From contig JADGPD010000002.1 of the NCBI GenBank assembly GCA_017882615.1, forward strand, positions 1 to 64,000: a stretch of 64,000 nucleotides of DNA, read 5' to 3'. How positions within the stretch are numbered: position 1 is the first letter of the stretch; the number at the start of each line of letters is the position of its first letter. The position numbers and the translations under genes were made by a program. This stretch comes from Thermoleophilia bacterium. Its GTDB lineage: Bacteria; Actinomycetota; Thermoleophilia; Gaiellales; Gaiellaceae. This document shows, in pieces, positions 16,018 through 24,392 of the stretch. The notes under the pieces were generated by a model. It was not told where the DNA came from and ran no database searches. It worked only from the letters and a program-made list of their open reading frames with translations.

Positions 16018-16704
16018 TCAGGCCAGCGCCGCGACCAGCCGGCGATAGGCTCGAACGATGTCCTCGCGGCCGAAGATGCTGGAGTCCGCGACGAACAGGT
16101 TCGCTCCCGCATCGAACGCCTGGCGAATGTTGTCGGGGCCGATGCCGCCGTCGACCTGAATGGGCATCTGCGCCGGAAGAAGCTCGCGCAGCTCACGGAT
16201 GCGGTCGAGCGCACCCGGCATGAACTTCTGGCCCGAGTAGCCGGGGTTGATGCTCATGCAAAGAACGAGATCGACGCCGGCCGCCATCGCCGCGGTCGCC
16301 GCGCTCGCCACCCGAGTTTCGGGGTTGAAGGCCAGCCCGACCTCCAGACCGTGCTCGCGCGCCTGGGCGACGACATCGCGCAGACGGTCGCCGACTACCT
16401 CGTAGTGCACGGTGACGCTGTCGCCACCGGCCTCGGCGAAGGCGGCGAAGTGGCGCTGGGGCTCGACGATCATCAGGTGGCAGTCGACGACGCCGCCGGC
16501 CGCGTGCACGATCGGAGCGATCGACTGCAGCACGATCGGCCCGGTGGTGATCGGCGCGACGAACTGGCCGTCGCCGACGTCGAACTGAAATATCCGCACC
16601 CCGCCCCTGAGCAGGATCTCGAGCTGCTCGCCGAGGCAGGAGAAGTCGGCGGCGTAGATCGAGGGCTCAATCTCGGCGGTGCGCATCCATTCCTTCCAGG
16701 ACAT
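16018..16704 (-). CDS. rpe: Ribulose-phosphate 3-epimerase
   Basis: This is a TIM-barrel epimerase of about 228 residues interconverting ribulose 5-phosphate and xylulose 5-phosphate. Landmarks are EIEPSIYAADFSCL, DCHLMI (metal His76), VHYE, INPGYSGQKF and QVDGGIGPDNI (metal/catalytic Asp). The first metal-ligand motif, normally HxDxMDG, reads QFDVGDG, so the expected His is Gln40. Asp42 remains. GTG 16710 is an alternative start. It precedes ribD by 14 bp, the expected actinobacterial order. Confidence 0.92.
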   Translation of the reverse strand: MSWKEWMRTAEIEPSIYAADFSCLGEQLEILLRGGVRIFQFDVGDGQFVAPITTGPIVLQSIAPIVHAAGGVVDCHLMIVEPQRHFAAFAEAGGDSVTVHYEVVGDRLRDVVAQAREHGLEVGLAFNPETRVASAATAAMAAGVDLVLCMSINPGYSGQKFMPGALDRIRELRELLPAQMPIQVDGGIGPDNIRQAFDAGANLFVADSSIFGREDIVRAYRRLVAALA

Positions 16705-16728
16705 GGCCACGATCTTAGTGAGACAGGA

Positions 16729-18246
16729 TCAGGGGATGAGTGCTTGACCGTAGATACCGGTCAGCTTCTCGCGCAGACGGGCAAGGAAGGGCTCGGGATC
16801 GATCGGGCCGCCGAGCACTCGTTCCTGCAACTCTTTGGGCATGAACTTCATCCCGTGCCGGTGCACGTTCTCGCGCAACCACTCGCGCAGCGAGCCGAAC
16901 TCGCCGCGGCCGATCTCCTCCGGAAGGTCCGGCAGCTCGCGACTAATGCGCTGCCAGAGTTGCGAGGCGCGCAGGTGGCCGAGCGTGTAGGTGGGGAAGT
17001 AACCGAGCGATCCGATCCCCCAGTGCACGTCCTGGAGCACGCCGAGCCGATCCTCGGGCACCTCGATGCCGAGGTAGTCGTGCATGCGCTGGTTCCAGGC
17101 GACGGGCAGCTCGCTCAGCGGCAGCTCGCCCGAGAGCATCTCCTGCTCCAGCTCGAAGCGCAGGATCACGTGCAGGCTGTAGGTCGTCTCGTCGGCCTCG
17201 ACGCGGATGAAGTCGGGGTGGACCTTGTTCACGATCGCGTAGATCTCGGCGGCGCCGAGCGAGCCGAGCTCGGGGAAGACGTCGACCAACTCGGGCGCGA
17301 ACCGCTCCCAGAAGGGTAGGCCGCGACCGATCAGGTTCTCCCAGAGCAGGCTCTGCGACTCGTGCCAGCCGAGCGAGGCGCCGCGGGCAAGCATGGTCGA
17401 GTCCAGCTCGGGCGCGATCTGGCGCTCGTAGAGGCCGTGCCCGAACTCGTGCACGCTCGAGAACAGGCTCTCCAGTCCCTCGACCTCGTAGCGCGTGGTC
17501 AGGCGAATATCTGAGATGGCGATAGCGGTCTCGAATGGGTGGACGGTCGGATCGAGGCGGAAGGCATCGGGATCGAAGCCGAAGCGGGCGAGCACCTGCT
17601 GCTCGATCTGCTGCAGCCCGGCGATCGGGAAGCGGCGGCGCAGCGGCGCATCGTCGACGGCGCCCGAGCTACCGACGGCGCGCACGAGCGGAATCAGCGC
17701 CTCCTTCAGGCGGGCGAAGATGGGCCGGATCTCGGCGGCGGTCGCTCCCTGCTCGAACTCGTCGAGTAGAGCGTCGTAGGGCTCGGTCTCGGGCGCCATG
17801 CACTCGATATAGCGCCGCTTCAGCTCGAGCGTCTTCTCCAGGTAGGGCTGGAAGCCGGCGAAGTCGCTGTTCTTCCGCGCCTCCACCCAGGCCACGTACG
17901 ACTCCGAGGCGGCCCGCGTCAGCTCGGCGCGCAGGTCCTGCGGCACCTTGACTTCCTTCTCGAACTCGTAGCGCGCGACTTTGACCAGCCTGGCGTCGTC
18001 GGAGTCGGGATCGAGCCCGGCTGCAACCGGCTCGGCCGCGTCGAGCAGCTTGCCCAGCTCGGGCGAGGTGGATCGCACGTGCATCAGCCGGCCGAGTGTC
18101 GAGAGCTGGTCGGCGCGAGCGGCGGCGCCGGCCGGCGGCATCATCACCTGCTGATCCCAGGCCAGAAGCGCGGCGATCCGGCCGAGATCCTTGAGCTCGC
18201 CCAGCTCGCGCTTCAGCTCGTCGAGAGTACTCGTTGCCGCAGACAT
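16729..18246 (-). CDS. Carboxypeptidase of the M32 (Taq) family
   Basis: This 505-residue metallopeptidase has all M32 landmarks: the zinc motif SVHEFGHGLYE near residue 265, the HESQSLLWEN motif and the DETTYSLHVILR motif, with a mostly helical N-terminal half. The family removes C-terminal residues other than proline and is cytoplasmic; no signal peptide is seen. Length matches the family (about 500). It lies between the TolB-like gene and rpe, in a position where rsmB and rpe are normally adjacent, so it is probably part of an inserted segment. Confidence 0.95.
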   Translation of the reverse strand: MSAATSTLDELKRELGELKDLGRIAALLAWDQQVMMPPAGAAARADQLSTLGRLMHVRSTSPELGKLLDAAEPVAAGLDPDSDDARLVKVARYEFEKEVKVPQDLRAELTRAASESYVAWVEARKNSDFAGFQPYLEKTLELKRRYIECMAPETEPYDALLDEFEQGATAAEIRPIFARLKEALIPLVRAVGSSGAVDDAPLRRRFPIAGLQQIEQQVLARFGFDPDAFRLDPTVHPFETAIAISDIRLTTRYEVEGLESLFSSVHEFGHGLYERQIAPELDSTMLARGASLGWHESQSLLWENLIGRGLPFWERFAPELVDVFPELGSLGAAEIYAIVNKVHPDFIRVEADETTYSLHVILRFELEQEMLSGELPLSELPVAWNQRMHDYLGIEVPEDRLGVLQDVHWGIGSLGYFPTYTLGHLRASQLWQRISRELPDLPEEIGRGEFGSLREWLRENVHRHGMKFMPKELQERVLGGPIDPEPFLARLREKLTGIYGQALIP

Positions 18247-18346
18247 AGACGGAACACTATCTACGAGCCAAGATTATTGGTAGATGTCCTTTTGGGACAC
18301 GTGACGGCGAATCCCTAGCTGCGCGACACGCGAACCAGCGCGATAT

Positions 18347-19264
18347 CTAGAAAGGAACGATCCTCTTTGCGTGAGCGATGTCGTTAGCGTCGCCGACGTA
18401 GATGCCCGGCCTCTTGCCGGACATCGCGGAGAAGACGATCCGGCGACCGTCCGGCGCCCACGAGAGCGAGTCGCCGAACTCGAAACGAACGTTCGGTATT
18501 TTGATCTCTCGAGCTGCCCGCGTCTTGGCGTTCACGAAGACGAGGATGTCTTCCTCGCTGTAGGCGATGGTCTTACCGTCCGGCGACCAGGCCGGCTGAA
18601 CGGGGTTGGATCCGAACGAGTCCGATCTCAAGCTGTGCAGCCTCGTACCGTCCGGATGAACGACATACAGGCCGCTATCACCGGTAACCGCGAGCCATGT
18701 CCCGTTCGGTGACCACGCCGGCGTCCCTGGGCGAACCCCGTTTCTGATGACCGTGCCGACTCGCGTGCCGTGTCGATTCATCAGGTAGAGGGTCGACTCC
18801 AAAGTAGAGTCTTCTGGCCCTGGAAGGACTCCGTTTGAATAGGCGATCAGTCCGCTCTTCGGCGACAACGCCCCGCCGAAGGAGTACAGATCGCCGGATA
18901 TGCGAGTCCGAGCTTTCCCGTTCACGTCGATTACGGAAAGCCCGTCGAGGCTCGAGACGTACAGATGCCGGTCATCTGAAGACCAAAATGGAAGCTCGTC
19001 TCCGTCTCGTGAGGAAGCGAGTCTCTGTAGACCGCTGCCGTCAGGGTGGACGACGAAGACTTGGGTGTTACAGCGCCAATGCATGCCGAAGGCAATCGTC
19101 TTGCCGTCATGCGACCAGGTCGGCGCTGCATCGGTGCCGGCGCTGCAGTTCCACAAGTGGCCGATCCGTCCGGAAACATTTAGTGAGACAACCGCTAGGG
19201 CGATTGCTCCGAGCGTCGCCACGATCGCAAGCGCCGACAATACTTTCGCGACCCGAGAAGGCAT
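18347..19264 (-). CDS. Membrane-anchored TolB/WD40-like beta-propeller protein
   Basis: This 305-residue protein has a single N-terminal transmembrane helix (LSALAIVATLGAIALAVVSL). At least five propeller repeats follow, of the PD40 type, with motifs such as APTWSHDGKTIAF, LPFWSSDDRHLYV, TPAWSPNGTWLAV, QPAWSPDGKTIAY and SLSWAPDGRRIVF. These domains usually mediate protein binding. No enzymatic motif is visible. It is transcribed with the rsmB/M32 run but is not a usual member of that cluster. Confidence 0.85.
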   Translation of the reverse strand: MPSRVAKVLSALAIVATLGAIALAVVSLNVSGRIGHLWNCSAGTDAAPTWSHDGKTIAFGMHWRCNTQVFVVHPDGSGLQRLASSRDGDELPFWSSDDRHLYVSSLDGLSVIDVNGKARTRISGDLYSFGGALSPKSGLIAYSNGVLPGPEDSTLESTLYLMNRHGTRVGTVIRNGVRPGTPAWSPNGTWLAVTGDSGLYVVHPDGTRLHSLRSDSFGSNPVQPAWSPDGKTIAYSEEDILVFVNAKTRAAREIKIPNVRFEFGDSLSWAPDGRRIVFSAMSGKRPGIYVGDANDIAHAKRIVPF

Positions 19265-19303
19265 CGCCGCTTAGCCTAGTCCGCTCTTCTCACGCTTGAG
19301 CGC

Positions 19304-20563
19304 TCAAGGCACGCGCAACCGCGCCACAAAAAAACCGCTCGTGCGGTGCACGTGCGGCAAAGTGAGCAGAAACTCGGGATGGTGCGGGTGCGAGAACTCC
19401 GGCCAGAGCTCGCCCAGGGGCTCGGGCTCGAGGCCGGAGGCCGCGACGACGTCCTCGTTCTCCTCGCGGTTGATCGTGCAGACCGAGTAGGTGACGCTGC
19501 CGCCGGGGCGCACACGGGCGGCGGCGGCGCGCAGCAGCTCCAGCTGCAGCTCGGCCAGCGGGTGCGAGCGCCAGCGCAGGTCGGGGCGACTGGCGAGCAC
19601 GCCCAGCCCCGAGCAGGGCGCGTCCACCAGCGCCCGGTCGAAGCCGGCGAGCTCCGCGGGAAGATCGAGCGCGTCGGCGTTCAGGACGCGCACCGAGCCC
19701 GCGCCGAGGCGGCGACAGTTCTCGTCCAGCTCGCGCGCGCGGCCCTCGTGCTTTTCGATCGCGGTCACCTCGGCGCCGAGCGCGGCCAGCTGCGTCGTCT
19801 TGCCGCCCGGCGCCGCGCACACGTCGAGCACCCGCTCACCGTGCCGGGCGCCAACCGCCAGCCCGGCAAGTTGCGAGCCCCTACTTTGAGGCCAGACAAG
19901 CCCCTCCTTCAGGTTCTTCGCATCCACCCGCTTGACCACTAGAGCGCCCGGGATGAGTGGATCCGGATCGCCAACCGGCTCGCCGGCTACCTCGCCCGCG
20001 ATCAGTGTGTTTCTGCGCACCGCCGTCTCGGTCGCCTCGTTCTGGGCGCGCAGCAGCGCCGAGGCGTCGTCGGGGCCGAGCTCGCGCCAGAAGGTCTCGG
20101 CAATCCAGTCGGGGTAGGAGTAGCGCAGCGCCGCCTCGCGCGGCGTCCACTCCGGCAGGTTCTCGATCAGGGCGCGGGCGCCTTCGGACAGGCGGCGCAT
20201 GATCGCGTTCGTGAACTTGATCGCGTGCGGGGGCCCGTATTCGCGTACCAGCTCGACCGACTCGTTGACGGCGGCGTGCGCCGGGATGCCCGCCGAGAAG
20301 GCGAGCTGATAGGCGCCGAGCCGGAGCGCGGCGCGCACCGGAGGATCGAAGGTTCCGGGCGACTTCTTGCCCAGCTCGTTGATCGCGTGGTCGAGCGTGC
20401 GCACGCGCTGCACGGTGCCGTAGGCGAGCCTTTGCGCGAGCGCGCGGTCGCGATCGTTCAGCTTCCTGGCCTCGACGACGAAGGCGCGGTCGGCGTAGGC
20501 CTCCTGCTCGAAGACGCGCAGGATCGTCTTGAAGGCGGCGCGGCGTGCGGGCGAGACGCTCAT
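19304..20563 (-). CDS. rsmB: 16S rRNA (cytosine-967-C5)-methyltransferase
   Basis: The 419-residue protein has an N-terminal NusB-like RNA-binding domain (RAAFKTILRVFEQEAYADRA to about residue 140) and a C-terminal SAM methyltransferase. The methyltransferase motifs are VLDVCAAPGGKTTQLA, the DAPCSGLGVLASRPDLRWR motif (catalytic helper Cys) and the VTYSVCTINREEN motif (catalytic Cys). It methylates C967 of 16S rRNA. The ATG at 20563 lies 6 bp beyond the end of a palindromic repeat, whose terminal GAAGGGG probably acts as the ribosome binding site. Confidence 0.95.
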   Translation of the reverse strand: MSVSPARRAAFKTILRVFEQEAYADRAFVVEARKLNDRDRALAQRLAYGTVQRVRTLDHAINELGKKSPGTFDPPVRAALRLGAYQLAFSAGIPAHAAVNESVELVREYGPPHAIKFTNAIMRRLSEGARALIENLPEWTPREAALRYSYPDWIAETFWRELGPDDASALLRAQNEATETAVRRNTLIAGEVAGEPVGDPDPLIPGALVVKRVDAKNLKEGLVWPQSRGSQLAGLAVGARHGERVLDVCAAPGGKTTQLAALGAEVTAIEKHEGRARELDENCRRLGAGSVRVLNADALDLPAELAGFDRALVDAPCSGLGVLASRPDLRWRSHPLAELQLELLRAAAARVRPGGSVTYSVCTINREENEDVVAASGLEPEPLGELWPEFSHPHHPEFLLTLPHVHRTSGFFVARLRVP

Positions 20564-20568
20564 CGCTA

Positions 20569-20730
20569 GTGCCCCTTCAAGTGATGTTTCCGAGTTGCTG
20601 GGTCGCTAGCACCAAGCGATGCTAGGACGCAGGGAGCGTTCGTACTGGATAGTACGGGCGCGACTGAGGACAACGCAGCGCGCCGCGTGGTAGCGGGCCA
20701 GAAACCGGAAGGTATCGCTTGACGGGGCAC
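20569..20730. repeat. Palindromic interspersed repeat, copy 1 (fmt/rsmB intergenic)
   Basis: This 162-bp element is bounded by inverted termini GTGCCCC...GGGGCAC and fills nearly the whole space between fmt and rsmB. Each arm is an imperfect inverted copy of the other for about 40 bp (GTGCCCC.TCAAG.GAT...TTCCG...CTGG...CGCTA). The centre forms a hairpin, GCGTTCGTACT-GGAT-AGTACGGGCGC. A second copy, mostly identical outside the central hairpin, lies at 33400-33562. The block AGCGATGCTAGGACGCAGGG is shared exactly. I do not know a named family for it. Confidence 0.88.
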
Positions 20731-20735
20731 AATCA

Positions 20736-21554
20736 CTAGCGCAGGCCGCGCAGATAGTCCGCGGCGGCCATTCGTTTCTTCCCTTCCGGCTGCACCTCGA
20801 GCAGCTCGAGCCCGCCGGCGACGAGCGCCGAGTCGGGCCCGGCCGGGCGCGCGCGCCAGACGAGCAGGCGGCGACCGTCCAGCTCGGCGCGGGCGCCGAT
20901 GTGCGGCGACAGCGCGCGGATGCGGTTCAGGTTTTCCTCGGGCGGACGGCTCCAGTCGAGCTCGCGGTCTTCCGGGCCGATCTTGGCCGCGTAGCAGGCG
21001 CCTTCTTCGGGCTGGGGCTGGAAGGCGGGCGCGGGCAGGATGCCGTCCAGCAGCGTGACCGCGAGCGAGGACGTCCTCTCGTAGACCGTTCCGGCGTCGT
21101 CCTCGGGCGTGAGCGGAAAGGCCGCCTGGGCCGCGATCGGGCCGGCGTCGAGCTCCTTGACCGTCTCGTGGATCGTCACGCCGGTCTCGGCGTCGCCGGC
21201 CATCAGCGCCCGCTCCACCGGCGCCGCCCCGCGCCAGCGCGGTAGTAGCGACGGATGGACGTTGAGCCAGAGCGCCCGCTCGAGCTGAGAGTCGGGGATC
21301 AGAACGCCGTAGGCGGCCAGCACGACGAGGTCGGCGTCGAGCTGGACAGAGGCGTCGAGCTTCTCGGGCTGGAGCACGGGGATGCCGAGGCGCTCGGCGA
21401 CCAGTTTCGCCGCCGGTGGACGGAGCTTGCGCCCGCGCCCGGCCGGGCGGTCGGGACGGGTGACGAGAAAGGCGATCTCGCGCCGGGCGGCCAATCCCTC
21501 CAGAACGTAGGCGCCGAAGGGCGCGGTCGCGGCGACGGCGAGGCGATCGGCCAC
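20736..21554 (-). CDS. fmt: Methionyl-tRNA formyltransferase
   Basis: The 272-residue protein, from GTG 21554, has the formyltransferase core with ADLVVLAAYGVLIP, LNVHPSLLPRWRGAAPVERALMAGD (catalytic region) and TIHETVKELDAGPIAAQ, then a C-terminal tRNA-binding domain (LDWSRPPEENLNRIRALSP). It formylates initiator Met-tRNA. It is shorter than the usual 305-315 residues, with a trimmed C-terminal domain and short loops. It lies 6 bp after def, the classical pair. Confidence 0.95.
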   Translation of the reverse strand: MADRLAVAATAPFGAYVLEGLAARREIAFLVTRPDRPAGRGRKLRPPAAKLVAERLGIPVLQPEKLDASVQLDADLVVLAAYGVLIPDSQLERALWLNVHPSLLPRWRGAAPVERALMAGDAETGVTIHETVKELDAGPIAAQAAFPLTPEDDAGTVYERTSSLAVTLLDGILPAPAFQPQPEEGACYAAKIGPEDRELDWSRPPEENLNRIRALSPHIGARAELDGRRLLVWRARPAGPDSALVAGGLELLEVQPEGKKRMAAADYLRGLR

Positions 21555-21560
21555 GGGGCT

Positions 21561-22133
21561 TTACCGGGGGCCGGCGAGAACCACCCGCGGGCGCAGTATG
21601 GCGAGAGCCTCGCGACGCGCCTCGGGAGTTGTGCGGTCGAAGGTCAGTTTTCCGTCGAGGTGATCGACCTCGTGCTGGACGGCGCGCGCCGCGAGCCCGT
21701 CCAGCTCCAGCGTCAGCTTCTTTCCGTCCACGCTCTGCCCCTCGAGGCGCACGGCGACCGCGCGCTCGACCGGAACCAGCACGCCGGGGATGGAGAGGCA
21801 GCCTTCGTCGTCGGTCTCGAGCTCGTCGCCGAGCGGGGTAATGGTGGGATTTACGATCGCCTGGGCCGCCTCGTCCTCGCCCAGCTCGATCGTGAACATC
21901 CTGAGCAGGCTGCCGACCTGATTCGCAGCCAGGCCGACGCCAATCGCGTCGTGCATCAGGGCGATCATCCGCACGGCCTGCCGCGCCAGCGCCTCGTCGA
22001 AGACCACGACCTCGCGGGCGCGCATGCGCAGCACCGGATCCGGATACTGACGGATCTGCGAGAGCGCCGTCCGTCGCCTGGCTTCGCGCTCGACGTCACG
22101 GTCGGTGTTCTTTGTCTGGGCGGTGTCTGCCAT
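21561..22133 (-). CDS. def: Peptide deformylase
   Basis: I start at ATG 22133 (MADTAQTKN), giving 190 residues. The three deformylase motifs are intact: GVGLAANQVG, EGCLSIPG (metal Cys) and QHEVDHLDG (HEXXH). It removes the N-formyl group from nascent proteins. The longer ORF upstream has no homology signal. The 252 bp between this start and the priA stop hold nothing I recognise. Confidence 0.95.
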   Translation of the reverse strand: MADTAQTKNTDRDVEREARRRTALSQIRQYPDPVLRMRAREVVVFDEALARQAVRMIALMHDAIGVGLAANQVGSLLRMFTIELGEDEAAQAIVNPTITPLGDELETDDEGCLSIPGVLVPVERAVAVRLEGQSVDGKKLTLELDGLAARAVQHEVDHLDGKLTFDRTTPEARREALAILRPRVVLAGPR

Positions 22134-22385
22134 CTGAAGGGATTCTACGCGTAGAGAGGGCTTTAGCCGCTGATGGGCGCCGGGAGGCTCGGTTCGCCAA
22201 TCGGCACGAAATCGTTGCGGCGCGCTGCTCCTTATTGCATGCCGGGACGGTACATTCGAACGACCCCGCGGGCGGGTGGATATTGAGCGCGGAGCGAAAC
22301 GAAGCACTCCACCGCCTGGCCGCGCTCGGTGGCGGGCGAATAGAGAATTGTCCCGGAAGTGGAATCTCCGAGTCGAGCGATTCCC

Positions 22386-24314
22386 TCAGAACCCCTGCGG
22401 GTCGACGTCCACCACGGCGCTCAGCTCGACGCGGCGCATGGCCGGGGCCGCGGCGGCCAGAAGCTCGGCGGCGCGCTGAGCGATCCGGCGCGGTTGGGAG
22501 CTCTTGGCGACCAGCTGAGCGCGGCTACGGCCGCGCAGGCGCAGCAGCGGGGCCGGCCCGATCAGGTTCTCGCCCGGAATGCCGCCCTTGATCTCTTCCA
22601 GCAGGCGCATCGCCTGAGCTTGATCGGGGCCCGCGGCAACGATGCGAACGAGGTGCTTGAAGGGTGGATAGTCGAGCTCTTGCCGGCGTTCCAGCTCGGC
22701 ACTGAGGAAGCCCTCGACATCGTGGCGGGCGGCAAAGCGGACCGATTCGCTGTCGGGCTGGAAGGTCTGGATCACCACGCGTCCCGGCGCCTCGCGGCCA
22801 CTGCGCCCGGCGAGCTGCGTCAAAAGCTGGAAGGTGCGTTCCTCGGCGCGAAAGTCGGGCTGAGCCAGGCCGGCGTCGGCGTCGACCACCGCGGCCAGGG
22901 CGACGCCCGGGAAGTGGTGGCCCTTGGCGATCATCTGCGTGCCGAGCAGCACCGCGCTCTGCACCGAGGCGAAGCGGGCGAGCGCCTCGGCGAGCGCGCC
23001 GGGGTGGGCGGTCGTGTCGGAGTCGAGCCGAATCCGCTCCAGCCCCGGGAAGAGCCGCGCCAGTTCGCGCTCGAGCTTCTGGGTGCCGGCGCCGATGCGG
23101 GAAAGCTCGGGCGAGCCGCAGGCCGGGCAAATCTCCGGCTCGGGCTCGGAGTGGCCGCAGTGATGGCAGTGCAGCGCGTCGTCTCTGTGCAGCACCAGAG
23201 CCACATCGCAATTCGGGCAGCGCGGTGTCAGGCCGCAGGCGCGGCAGTGCATGGCCGAGATGAGGCCGCGCCGGTTGAGCAGGAGGATCGCCTTGGCGTT
23301 CGCCTCGACCACCGCGTCCAGCTCCTCGATCAGCGGCGCCGAGAGCGGAAAGCCGCGCTCGCGACGCATGTCCACGACGCGAACCGGCGGCAGTTTCCCG
23401 ATCAGCCGCCCGCCAAGCTCGAGCCGCTCGAGCGCCCGCCAGGATTCCGGCCTCGGCGTGGCGCTGCCAAAGACGGCGACCGCACCCTCGAGCGCGGCGC
23501 GCTTGACCGCGACGGTGCGGGCGTCGTAGCGGGGATCGGATTCCTGCTTGAAGGACGAGTCGTGCTCCTCGTCGCAGACGATCAGCCCGAGATCCGCGAC
23601 CGGCGCGAACACCGCCGAGCGGGCGCCGATCACCACCCTCGCCTGGCCCAAGGCGATTCGCTCGCGCTCGTCGCGGCGCTCGGCGACGGTCAGGTGCGAG
23701 TGCAAGACGGCGATCTCCTCGCCGAAGCGCTGGCGGAAGCGACCGAGCGTCTGCGGCGTCAGCGAGATCTCGGGCACGAGCACGATGGCGCCCTTGCCGC
23801 GCTCGAGCGCGGCCGCGCAAGCCTGCAAATACACCTCGGTCTTGCCGCTGCCGGTAACGCCGTAAAGGAGGAAGGGGCTTCCTCCCCGGTCGAGCGACTG
23901 CACGATGCGCCGGATCGCTTCCTGCTGCGACGCGGTCAGCTTCTCCGGTGCCCGCTCGGCAACGAGCGCCTCTCGCTGCAGCGGACGAGCCCGCTCGCCG
24001 CGACGTCTCGGGGCCGCCGGCGCCACCAGTGCAAGCGCTCGGCCCGGCGTCGAGCCGTAGTAGTCCGCCAGCCAGAGCGCCAGCTCGACCAGCGGCGACG
24101 GAACGCTTTCTGCGAGCTCATCTATCTCCAGCAGCTCGATTCCCGCCGGCGGCGCGACGCCGACCTCGCTCACTACGCCGCGCACGCGCCTGCCGCCGAG
24201 TCGCACCCGAACCACCTGGCCAACCCGCACCTCGCTCGGAACGAGATAAGTGAACTCGTGCGCGAGCGCCCGTGCCGTCACGAGCGGGAAGATCGATGCC
24301 GGCCGCAAGTCCAC
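22386..24314 (-). CDS. priA: Primosomal protein N' (replication restart helicase)
   Basis: The 642-residue protein has an N-terminal DNA-binding domain, Walker A GVTGSGKTEVYLQ (near residue 155), a DEEHD Walker B box and SF2 helicase motifs (FGSATPRPES). The zinc-binding insertion has eight cysteines (CRACGLTPRCPNC, CHHCGH, CPACGS). The C-terminal part includes TQMIAKGHHFPGV and QLAGRSGR. It reloads the replisome at stalled forks. It belongs to the metK-priA-def-fmt run but is separated from metK by a lipoprotein/LspA-like island. Confidence 0.96.
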   Translation of the reverse strand: MDLRPASIFPLVTARALAHEFTYLVPSEVRVGQVVRVRLGGRRVRGVVSEVGVAPPAGIELLEIDELAESVPSPLVELALWLADYYGSTPGRALALVAPAAPRRRGERARPLQREALVAERAPEKLTASQQEAIRRIVQSLDRGGSPFLLYGVTGSGKTEVYLQACAAALERGKGAIVLVPEISLTPQTLGRFRQRFGEEIAVLHSHLTVAERRDERERIALGQARVVIGARSAVFAPVADLGLIVCDEEHDSSFKQESDPRYDARTVAVKRAALEGAVAVFGSATPRPESWRALERLELGGRLIGKLPPVRVVDMRRERGFPLSAPLIEELDAVVEANAKAILLLNRRGLISAMHCRACGLTPRCPNCDVALVLHRDDALHCHHCGHSEPEPEICPACGSPELSRIGAGTQKLERELARLFPGLERIRLDSDTTAHPGALAEALARFASVQSAVLLGTQMIAKGHHFPGVALAAVVDADAGLAQPDFRAEERTFQLLTQLAGRSGREAPGRVVIQTFQPDSESVRFAARHDVEGFLSAELERRQELDYPPFKHLVRIVAAGPDQAQAMRLLEEIKGGIPGENLIGPAPLLRLRGRSRAQLVAKSSQPRRIAQRAAELLAAAAPAMRRVELSAVVDVDPQGF

Positions 24315-24392
24315 GCGGGCAAGACTAGTTGTGGGAGTCGCCGTACGTAGCCTGCGACTCGGGAGCCCGCTTGCGGGCGGCCCGTTCAGGCG

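Noticed and set aside
22359-24350. A 663-residue plus-strand ORF
   Set aside because: It lies antisense to priA, which has all helicase motifs; the plus frame shows no family pattern.
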